Positions 1 through 5,835 of a DNA stretch of 9,021 nucleotides are shown in pieces (the first letter of the stretch is position 1; the number at the start of each line of letters is the position of its first letter). The notes under the pieces were generated by a model. The model was not told where the DNA came from. It made no database searches and saw only the letters and a program-made list of their open reading frames with translations. Origin of the DNA: Puniceicoccales bacterium (GTDB lineage: Bacteria; Verrucomicrobiota; Verrucomicrobiia; Opitutales; JAIRKQ01); assembly GCA_031258795.1 (NCBI GenBank), contig JAIRMI010000042.1:1-9021 (forward strand), written 5' to 3'. The position numbers and the translations under genes were made by a program.

Positions 1-42
1 GAAGGGAGTGCTTTCTGTGGCCCTGGGTAATGCTTCCAGTGG

Positions 43-120
43 CGAACAAAAATTGACCCGAAGCGATTGGATCGCATAAAACGAACAAAAATGGTCCCAT
101 AATCGATTGGTTTCGCAAAA
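43..120. repeat. two 39-bp imperfect tandem direct repeats
   Basis: Copy one (43-81) and copy two (82-120) both begin with CGAACAAAAAT, share CGATTGG in the middle, and end with a CGCA...AAAA segment. They differ mainly at the TGACCC/GGTCCC block and beside CGATTGG. Read on the minus strand the units give GGACCATTTTTGTTCG and GGGTCAATTTTTGTTCG. Closely spaced repeats of this style are found at the ends of IS21-family insertion sequences. That family match is from memory and no transposase gene is visible here, so the mobile-element origin is only a suggestion. The repeat itself is directly visible. Confidence 0.7.
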
Positions 121-314
121 TGAGTGGACTGGACTATTATGCCCTTACTGAATTAGGGGATGAAAAACAATTTCTCTAGGGAATTAGGAGCGTTCTGGAG
201 CAATAAAAAAACAGTAAACCGCGGATGATAGAACCAAGAAAGACACCCGCAGTTATCATTTATCACAAGAGAAACGAGTGAATGGACTGAAAGGTAGGCT
301 TAAGTCCTTGTATT

Positions 315-363
315 GCAAGAAAAAAAGGTGGAGCAGTGGAAAAAGCAGCAATTTTTTTCTTGC
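315..363. repeat. perfect 12-bp inverted repeat
   Basis: GCAAGAAAAAAA (315-326) is matched exactly by TTTTTTTCTTGC (352-363), with a 25-base spacer between the arms. The arms are mostly A/T, so the hairpin would be weak apart from the GCAAG/CTTGC end. No T-run follows the stem on either strand, so it is not a standard terminator. It may be a remnant of mobile DNA or chance in an A/T-rich stretch. Confidence 0.5.
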
Positions 364-508
364 TAGGTGGGCGTATTTTACCATTTTCTTGCTTCCGTTG
401 GCCCACATCTAACAATACTAACAATATGCATTCAGCCAATCACCGAGCAATTGTTTTTCTTTGTCAGGGCTGTAATTGTACCTGAGGATCCTAATAGGGT
501 GTCCCCGC

Positions 509-629
509 GGTGGTGGTGAGCTTGGGAGTACTGGGAACGCACTTCGCTCACTCCCTTCCTTCGCCAATGTGCTGCTAATCTTTGTTCCGTGACAAGTCCT
601 GTACTCAGTAGCCTCACCCATGTTCCACC
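509..629. other. long interrupted inverted repeat, possible structured RNA
   Basis: Several short complementary blocks nest in the right order to make one long rod with internal bulges: GGTGG 509-513 with CCACC 625-629, GGTGAG 515-520 with CTCACC 613-618, GAGTAC 526-531 with GTACTC 601-606 (continued by GG 533-534 with CC 598-599), and GCAC 539-542 with GTGC 569-572, closing a pyrimidine-rich loop. The shape, a rod with bubbles in a gene-free stretch, is reminiscent of 6S RNA, and the CCGCGGTGG...GGTGAGC stretch loosely resembles part of E. coli 6S. No promoter or terminator clearly frames it and the strand is unknown. It could also be chance pairing. Confidence 0.25.
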
Positions 630-684
630 AGTCCTCTTACCTCGATATTCCCTATGCGTACGCGAAACTCAATACATTTCCTAA

Positions 685-714
685 TTGACATTTTCCCTTT
701 TTGCACCTTAAAGA
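685..714 (+). promoter_or_regulatory. likely sigma-70-type promoter of tRNA-His
   Basis: A perfect -35 box TTGACA (685-690) is followed, after an 18-bp spacer, by a weak -10 candidate TAAAGA (709-714). Transcription would start near 721, a few bases before the tRNA at 729. The -35 box and its position are persuasive. The -10 box matches TATAAT at only three positions. Confidence 0.5.
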
Positions 715-728
715 TTGCGTTACTCATT

Positions 729-806
729 GGTGGCAGTAGCTCAGTTGGTTAGAGCATCGGATTGTGGTTCCGAGGGTCGCCGGTTCGAATCCGGTCTGCC
801 ACCCCA
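729..806 (+). tRNA. tRNA-His (anticodon GTG) with encoded CCA
   Basis: A complete cloverleaf can be drawn. The acceptor stem pairs 730-736 (GTGGCAG) with 796-802 (CTGCCAC). The D arm is GCTC/GAGC (739-742, 752-755). The anticodon stem TCGGA/TCCGA (757-761, 769-773) carries GTG at 764-766, reading His codons CAY. The T arm has the TTCGAAT loop (784-790). G729 is the extra G(-1) typical of tRNA-His, opposite discriminator C803; HisRS uses this pair as an identity element. CCA is encoded at 804-806, so the 3' end need not be added by a nucleotidyltransferase. It is a stand-alone tRNA gene with no neighbouring tRNA in the window. Confidence 0.97.
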
Positions 807-821
807 TAATCTAAAGTCGTA

Positions 822-850
822 CAAATAAAACGATTTCAGGCGATCTGAAA
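822..850 (-). terminator. weak rho-independent terminator candidate after ymdB
   Basis: On the minus strand, downstream of the ymdB stop, TTTCAG pairs with CTGAAA (850-834) around a 5-base loop. It is followed by TCGTTTTATTT, giving a short T-rich tail. The stem is only six pairs and A/T-rich, so it is a marginal terminator. It lies between the convergent 3' ends of tRNA-His and ymdB, where one would be expected. Confidence 0.35.
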
Positions 851-896
851 GAATAGGAGCTGCAAACCCTAATTAAGGAGGAAGTAAGGATAATGG

Positions 897-1772
897 TTAG
901 GCTAGGTGAACGAATCGTGAGATCTTTTTGGGATGCTTGGTTGTGGGATCAAAGTCGACGATGCAGCCATTGAGGCGGAGGTCTTCTTCGGCGATGGCCA
1001 ATTTACAGCGGGTTCCATTAATAAAACTTTCCAAAACGGAGGAGATATCCCGACCAATTACGGACCTATGCGCGCCGCACATACCCAAATCAGTGATGTA
1101 AGCCGTTCCGTGGGGCAAAATGCAATCATCTGCGGTTTGGACGTGGGTATGTGAACCGACGATCAGGCTCGCCTTTCCGTCTGCGTACCATCCGCAGGCA
1201 ATTTTTTCGGAGGTTACCTCGGCGTGAATTTCAACTGTGAAGATGTCGACGGAGTTTCCATATTTGGCGAACATTTCGTCAAATTTTTTGAATGGACAGG
1301 AGGCCTGTAATTTCATAAACTGCCTGCCCAGAACGATGCATACCCCAACTTTTATACCGCCAATTTCGCAAGTGACGAACTTTGGGCAATTGATTTTGCT
1401 TTCAAGGTTACATGGCATGCAAACCTTGCCAAGATCTTGAACTTCATCAGCCTCAGTGCAAAAATCACGGTCTAAAACGTGATCTCCCAGGGTGATTATA
1501 TCCACGCGAGCAGCCTTCAGTTCACGGATTGATTTCAAATTTATACCAGCCCCGGAAGTAGCATTTTCGCCGTTTGCAATAACCAGGTCGATATTGTTGA
1601 CCTCGCGAATGTGGGGCAATCTTTCTCCAAGAAACTTTCGTGCGGGCTTACCTACGATGTCGCCGAGGTATAAAATCCTAAGACTTTTCTGCATTTTACC
1701 GGCAGCATAAGGGACCGGAAAACTAAATTTGTCAAGGAACGATGTCTCTTTTAGTAAAAAAGCTTGAACCAT
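897..1772 (-). CDS. ymdB: YmdB-family metallophosphoesterase
   Basis: This is a calcineurin-like phosphoesterase of the YmdB/TIGR00282 family. Bacillus YmdB hydrolyses 2',3'-cyclic nucleotides, but the role in this organism is unknown. Residue numbers count from the first codon. Metal-site motifs appear in order: LGDIVG (D38), NGEN (E69, N70), LGDH (D97, H98), IHAE (H183) and GSHTH (H208, H210), followed by the TAYITDLGM segment. Family members usually have GNH where this protein has GDH, so one metal ligand is Asp instead of Asn. Related proteins start close to the RILYLGDIVG strand, so the real start is probably Met27 at 1692-1694, giving about 265 aa; neither start has a Shine-Dalgarno motif. 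It diverges from surA. Soluble cytoplasmic, no signal peptide. The family is secure; the physiological substrate is not. Confidence 0.9.
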   Translation of the reverse strand: MVQAFLLKETSFLDKFSFPVPYAAGKMQKSLRILYLGDIVGKPARKFLGERLPHIREVNNIDLVIANGENATSGAGINLKSIRELKAARVDIITLGDHVLDRDFCTEADEVQDLGKVCMPCNLESKINCPKFVTCEIGGIKVGVCIVLGRQFMKLQASCPFKKFDEMFAKYGNSVDIFTVEIHAEVTSEKIACGWYADGKASLIVGSHTHVQTADDCILPHGTAYITDLGMCGAHRSVIGRDISSVLESFINGTRCKLAIAEEDLRLNGCIVDFDPTTKHPKKISRFVHLA

Positions 1773-1803
1773 CGACTAAAAGTTAATACCAAGATTCAGT
1801 TTT

Positions 1804-2850
1804 ATGAAACTCTTTTCAAGATTAGTAGTTCCATGTTTGTGGATGATTTGCATGGCATGTCTCGATGCTGATGTGGAACAGGACGACGATGACCTATTTC
1901 CAATTGGAGAAGAGCAAAGTCCAATTTATCGTGCTGAAAAAATTGCTTATACCAATGAAATAGCCGCAATTGTGAACAATGAAATCATCACAATGGAGCG
2001 GGTACGCATGGATGTTGCTCCGCTACTCCGCCAGATTCAAGGGATGTCGACCAGCGAAGAAGATTTTCGCAGGCGACTCCGTTCATCGGAATTTGAAACC
2101 TTGAATAGCATAATTAACAGGAAATTGATAGTTAATGAATTTTTGGAACGGGGAGGAAAATTTTCAGAAGCCTATGAAAAAAGGGAGTATGAAAATTATT
2201 TGAAAAATGTGTTCGCCGGAAACAGATTGGAACTGTCGAAATTTCTCAAAGAGTACGGAAAATCGGTTCGAGAATTTAAGAAAGACGTCAAGGAGCGTGC
2301 CATCGTTGGCTTCATGGTTCGTGAACTTCGGGCGTCGCAAATGGAGGTTAGCCCAGCGAAAATCAAGGAATACTACGATGATCACAGGGATGAATTTTTT
2401 CGCAATGGAGAAATCGATTTGAAGCAAATCGTTCTGATTAACAACGATAAACTTCAGAGCAAACTGTGCGCAATTCAAAGTGAACTGGCAAACGGGGCCA
2501 ATTTTCACAAAGTTGCAGGAAAATACAGCGATAACATGGGTTTTTACGATATGGGATATGTGTCCCGTGGCGATCTTGTGAGCGACGTGTCCCAGGCCAT
2601 TGAAGGGTTGGAGGTAGGGGAGTATAGCCGAGAAGTTGCCCTTGGTAATGCGGTTTGCATTTTTTTCATAGGCGGTGAAAGGCCCGCGAAGCAACTTACC
2701 CTCGAGGAGGCTAGCCAAGCCATTGAAGACAAGCTGTGCAGGCAGTACGAAGAGGAGGCGCGTGTCCGCTGGATACAAAAGCTTCGCAGCAAGGCCTATA
2801 TAAAAATTTACATTAACGATCAGGATTCCGAGCCGAAGTCAAAGGACTGA
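1804..2850 (+). CDS. surA: SurA-like periplasmic peptidyl-prolyl isomerase/chaperone
   Basis: The likely role is chaperoning outer-membrane proteins across the periplasm. Residues 1-22 form a signal peptide (basic MKLFSR, a hydrophobic stretch to about 19, then a polar acidic run with DDDD). Residues about 52-190 form a SurA_N-type helical domain beginning IAAIVNNEIITMERV. A single parvulin rotamase domain covers about 200-290: the DLKQIVL strand, FHKVAGKYSDN, the GYVSRGDL segment, and the VGEYS strand. A C-terminal helix follows at 300-330. E. coli SurA has two parvulin domains in about 430 aa; this 348-aa version has one, as is common outside Proteobacteria. Because single-parvulin SurA, PpiC and PrsA proteins look alike, the exact name is less secure than the fold. 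There is no Shine-Dalgarno motif before the ATG. The last 31 bp overlap lpxA tail to tail. Confidence 0.82.
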   Translation: MKLFSRLVVPCLWMICMACLDADVEQDDDDLFPIGEEQSPIYRAEKIAYTNEIAAIVNNEIITMERVRMDVAPLLRQIQGMSTSEEDFRRRLRSSEFETLNSIINRKLIVNEFLERGGKFSEAYEKREYENYLKNVFAGNRLELSKFLKEYGKSVREFKKDVKERAIVGFMVRELRASQMEVSPAKIKEYYDDHRDEFFRNGEIDLKQIVLINNDKLQSKLCAIQSELANGANFHKVAGKYSDNMGFYDMGYVSRGDLVSDVSQAIEGLEVGEYSREVALGNAVCIFFIGGERPAKQLTLEEASQAIEDKLCRQYEEEARVRWIQKLRSKAYIKIYINDQDSEPKSKD

Positions 2851-3686
2851 CTTGGTTCCATTCGTTTGGCGCGCCGGGGAGCGATACCTCTCTTTGAATC
2901 GGCAGCAAAGAATTCTAAAAATTTTACCGCTTCGGTGGAGTGAAATTTGCCTGTTTTTATCAATGTCTCCGCTCGCTCACGATGCTTGCCAGATGTTCCA
3001 TACATCGCTGAAAAACATTCCTTTAGCTCCCCTATGGTTTCTCTCTTGAAGCCGGCACGGCGCAGCCCAATCAAATTTAACCCGACCACGCCCGAACGAT
3101 CGGCCGATGTCGTATAAGGGGGTAAATCCAACGATGAAGCGGAATAGCCGCCTAAAATAACATATTCTCCAACGCGCACATGCTGATGCAAAGAAGATCC
3201 GCCGCCGATGAAGCAATGGTCGCCAACGGTGACAAATCCTCCGAGCAGGGCACAGTTGGCTAAAATGACATTTTTTCCCACTACGCAATCGTGACCAACG
3301 TGGGAACAAGCCATCAGCAGACAGTCTGCTCCAACAATTGTATTGCCGTCTTCAATGGTTGCTCTGTGGACTGTCACGTGCTCACGGATGACCGTATTTT
3401 GTCCGATTATAACTCCAGATTTTTTAGTCCAATCAAAGGATAAATCCTGCGGTTCGCCACCTATCACGGCAAAGCTGTCAACGGTGACATTTTTTTCGAT
3501 GATGCTCCCAGAGCGCAAAATAACATGACTTCTGATTTTCGCATTGTCGTTGATTTTTACGCCATCTTCTAGCAAGGAATAAGCACCAATGGAAATGTTT
3601 TTACCGAGAAACACTTCCCTTCCAATTATGGCAGTTTCATAGATCATTTTGGTAGATAATGGTTCATAAAAATGTTCATAAATCAA
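2820..3686 (-). CDS. lpxA: acyl-ACP--UDP-N-acetylglucosamine O-acyltransferase
   Basis: LpxA catalyses the first step of lipid A synthesis, moving a 3-hydroxyacyl chain from ACP to UDP-GlcNAc in the cytoplasm. The sequence shows left-handed beta-helix hexapeptide repeats from about residue 20 to 200 (for example VILRSG, IGQNTVI, VGKNVIL), the EPQDLSF segment matching NQDLK of E. coli LpxA, IREHVTVHR, and CSHVGHDCVVG holding the catalytic His (H132 here, His125 in E. coli). A C-terminal helical domain follows (GLNLIGLRRAGF). The full open frame starts at TTG 3684-3686 and would overlap ftsI by 11 bp. Alignment with the family favours ATG 3645-3647 (MIYETAIIG), giving 275 aa. About 25 extra residues at the C-terminus, rich in Ser and charged residues, lie where the gene overlaps surA. 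Probably cotranscribed with ftsI. Confidence 0.95.
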   Translation of the reverse strand: MIYEHFYEPLSTKMIYETAIIGREVFLGKNISIGAYSLLEDGVKINDNAKIRSHVILRSGSIIEKNVTVDSFAVIGGEPQDLSFDWTKKSGVIIGQNTVIREHVTVHRATIEDGNTIVGADCLLMACSHVGHDCVVGKNVILANCALLGGFVTVGDHCFIGGGSSLHQHVRVGEYVILGGYSASSLDLPPYTTSADRSGVVGLNLIGLRRAGFKRETIGELKECFSAMYGTSGKHRERAETLIKTGKFHSTEAVKFLEFFAADSKRGIAPRRAKRMEPSQSFDFGSES

Positions 3687-5394
3687 GGTATCGATAAATT
3701 TTTTCTGCTAGAGTTTTGAATGACGGCCAGGCAGCGACACGTCCCCAGGCAATGCCGGATTTAACTTTGGCATCGTTGACCACCACCGTTATGACAATTT
3801 TTGGATTATTTGCCGAGAAAAATCCACTGAACGACGATATGTGTCTTTTATGGGAATATTTCCCATTGATAATTTTTTGGGTCGTTCCGGTTTTCCCACA
3901 GTAGGCTATGTCGTATTTCAATTTACCATAGTTTGGGTTGTTCAAGATATTTTTAACATGATCGGCTGTGGCCTTTGATAGAACACGGCGCCTTATTTTT
4001 GGTTCGAATTTTAGCAAATTTTCCTGGCCATCGTTGACGCTTTTAAACAACTGGGGAGCTAATAACAATCCTCCATTAGCGAACACAGTCATGGCGTAAT
4101 TGGTTTGGATGGGCGTTACCGCTATGCAGTGACCCATGGGCAAGCGCGTAATGGTCATAGCGTCCCATTTGTTGGGTGGATAAAAAATTCCCGGGGACTC
4201 ACTGTCGAAGCCGTAACCGGTCCTGGCACCGTAGCCAAAGGCTCGTGCACCGTCGTACATGCGCTGCTCGCCGAGCATGAGGGCCATGAAGGCAACCCCT
4301 CGATTGGATGATCTTCGGATGACATCCACGTAGGACAGCTTGTCAAAGGGGGAGGGGTCCAGAGGAAGCTTTACCACTACTCCGCGACTGGTTACGGTTC
4401 TTTGGGTGCAGTCAAATATGGTTTCATCGCTAACGAGCCCGTCTTCAAGAGCTAAGCTGGAGGAAACGATCTTGAACGTGGACCCCGGTTCGTAGGTGTC
4501 GCTGATTGCCCGATTTCGCATGTCATTGAACGAGTATTTGCCATAATTATTAGGGTCGTAAGTGGGATAATTGCCGATTGCCAGAAGTTCCCCCGTTGCC
4601 GCATCACTGACAATGATTGAAGCGCACTCCGGATGTAAAGTTTCGGAGATATGTTTCAATTCGTCGACAACCATTTGCTGAACTTTACTGTCTATTGTCA
4701 GCATAACATCCAGTCCGTCGACGGTGGGGATGTTATGCGTGCGGCACTGCACAAGTTCCCTTTTTCGACCATCTCTTTCCGATACCACGAAACCATCTTG
4801 TCCGCGCAGATAAAAATCCATATACTTTTCAACGCCACAAATGGCCTCCCCGTCGTGGTTTACGAATCCGGTGATGTGAGCACAGGTGTTGCCCAGGGGA
4901 TACATTCGTAGGTGTTTACATATGCCATAAACGCCTCTTATTTGCAGCCGTTCGACGGCATGGAGTAATTCCATCTCATCTACGGAACAAATCGGCACCC
5001 ATCGCAGCTTTGAGATCTTATCTTTTGAAATTATTTTCTTCTTGGAAAATTTTTCGAGAACGGTTTCGAAGGGTATGTTTAGAATGTCTGCCAAAACTAC
5101 AATTTTATTCCTGTCCTTTGTGATGTCGGCGATATAGGGGTCAACACCTATTACCGTTTCCTCAACCGATGTTGCCAAAATTTCTCCATGGCAATCCAAT
5201 ATATTGCCCCGTTTGGCGGGGTTTTTTTTGCTTATATTTCTTGCTTTTTCCAGGGAAGACAGATAACACACCCTGCTGAAGTATGACAAGTCAAGGACGC
5301 GGTAGATAAGTGTGCAGAAACAGGATAGGATAATGAAAATTACAACGCAAAATCTAATGATCTTTTCGATGTCCTTTCCAGTATTTTTGTTCAC
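3676..5394 (-). CDS. ftsI: penicillin-binding protein, FtsI/PBP3 type (septal transpeptidase)
   Basis: This class B penicillin-binding protein crosslinks peptidoglycan at the division septum together with FtsW. A single membrane anchor lies at about residues 11-31. The dimerisation domain holds KRGNILDCHGEILA (61-74) and GVEKYMDFYLRGQDG (187-201). The transpeptidase domain has all three catalytic motifs: STFK with Ser305 and Lys308, SSN at 362-364, and KTG at 501-503. At 572 aa it matches FtsI, and there is no PASTA domain. The usual RGxIxDRNG motif reads RGNILDCHG here. The start is GTG (5392-5394), with no Shine-Dalgarno motif. In many bacteria ftsI sits in the dcw cluster with murE; here it is followed by lpxA and none of the dcw genes are nearby. 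A minor doubt is FtsI versus an MrdA-like PBP2, but the N-terminal motifs favour FtsI. Confidence 0.92.
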   Translation of the reverse strand: MNKNTGKDIEKIIRFCVVIFIILSCFCTLIYRVLDLSYFSRVCYLSSLEKARNISKKNPAKRGNILDCHGEILATSVEETVIGVDPYIADITKDRNKIVVLADILNIPFETVLEKFSKKKIISKDKISKLRWVPICSVDEMELLHAVERLQIRGVYGICKHLRMYPLGNTCAHITGFVNHDGEAICGVEKYMDFYLRGQDGFVVSERDGRKRELVQCRTHNIPTVDGLDVMLTIDSKVQQMVVDELKHISETLHPECASIIVSDAATGELLAIGNYPTYDPNNYGKYSFNDMRNRAISDTYEPGSTFKIVSSSLALEDGLVSDETIFDCTQRTVTSRGVVVKLPLDPSPFDKLSYVDVIRRSSNRGVAFMALMLGEQRMYDGARAFGYGARTGYGFDSESPGIFYPPNKWDAMTITRLPMGHCIAVTPIQTNYAMTVFANGGLLLAPQLFKSVNDGQENLLKFEPKIRRRVLSKATADHVKNILNNPNYGKLKYDIAYCGKTGTTQKIINGKYSHKRHISSFSGFFSANNPKIVITVVVNDAKVKSGIAWGRVAAWPSFKTLAEKIYRYLDL

Positions 5395-5404
5395 ACGTGT
5401 GCTG

Positions 5405-5434
5405 TGAATAACATTTATGGGGACATTTTGTCAA
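5405..5434 (-). promoter_or_regulatory. possible promoter of ftsI-lpxA
   Basis: On the minus strand a perfect TTGACA (5434-5429) is followed, after 18 bp, by TATTCA (5410-5405). Transcription would begin close to 5398, leaving only a few bases before the GTG start, so the mRNA would be almost leaderless. That fits the lack of Shine-Dalgarno motifs in this window. The -10 box is a poor match. Confidence 0.35.
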
Positions 5435-5450
5435 AGTTATAAAATTTTGA

Positions 5451-5829
5451 AGCAGGGCGAATATTTTGGAATAAGCCGGATTCTGTTCGAACTAAAAGTT
5501 CGTGCGTTCATTCATCTAATAATTTAATATTCTTCCGAACGGAAGTGCGACGAACCCGGTGCCATTGAGTTGGCTACTCGACACCCTATTTCGTCTTGCA
5601 CCGAATTGGGCTTGCCCTGCGCGTGTCATTGCTGCTACGCCGGTGTGCTCTTACCACACCATTTCACCATAACCTACTGCTAGGCTGAATACTTTCTGTT
5701 GCGCTATCCGTCATGCATGGTATGGCATGCATGCCCGCGCTTTCACGCGGAATTCTGCCATGTGGTGTCCGGACTTTCCTCTCGTTATCTTGCATACGAG
5801 CGAACACATACCAAAACACCCGCCCCGCC
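5451..5829 (-). ncRNA. rnpB: RNase P RNA (A-type-like)
   Basis: This is the catalytic RNA of ribonuclease P, which trims tRNA 5' leaders such as that of the tRNA-His here. Conserved segments appear in order on the minus strand: GAGGAAAGTCCGGAC (about 5782-5768), GCAACAGAAAG, GGTGAAATGGTGTGGTAAGAGC (about 5670-5649), GCAAGACGAAATAGGG, TAGATGAATGA, and the 3' ACAGAATCCGGCTTAT (5486-5471). P1 pairs 5829-5811 with 5469-5451, about 19 pairs with G-T wobbles. P2 is GTGTTC/GAACGC and P3 is CTCGT/ACGAG. Hairpins CCGCG/CGCGG and CATGCATG/CATGCATG fit P8 and P9. Total length is about 379 nt. The ends are set from P1 and are approximate. The 5' end lies only about six bases after the tyrS stop, so it may be cotranscribed and processed, or driven by a promoter within tyrS. 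Confidence 0.95.
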
Positions 5830-5835
5830 AAAATG

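Larger units (their letters stand above)
1..728. other. gene-poor region left of tRNA-His
   Basis: No reading frame here looks like a protein gene. The longest open frames, about 60-67 codons at 418-621 on the minus strand, lie over one another in two frames, have no recognisable motif, and look like chance. The region does hold two 39-bp tandem repeats (43-120), a perfect 12-bp inverted repeat (315-363), a long interrupted inverted repeat (509-629) and the likely tRNA-His promoter (685-714), each listed separately. Frames entering from the left edge stop early: one at 54-56 and another at 77-79. They are too short to assign. The region may be decayed mobile DNA plus a non-coding RNA locus, which is inference. 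Confidence 0.6.

Noticed and set aside
418..621. Two overlapping minus-strand frames of 61-67 codons
   Set aside because: They share the same DNA in different frames, have no recognised motif and no start signal, and lie over an inverted-repeat region. Either is likely chance.
834..850. Hairpin TTTCAG/CTGAAA as a terminator for tRNA-His on the plus strand
   Set aside because: No T-run follows the stem on the plus strand. The T-rich tail lies on the minus-strand side, so it was listed only as a ymdB terminator candidate.
2164..2778. 204-codon minus-strand frame opposite surA
   Set aside because: It is fully antisense to a clear SurA-like gene with signal peptide and parvulin domain. The translation shows no family features.
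2977..3309. 110-codon minus-strand frame inside lpxA
   Set aside because: It is another frame of the lpxA coding region, whose hexapeptide repeats and catalytic His are clear.
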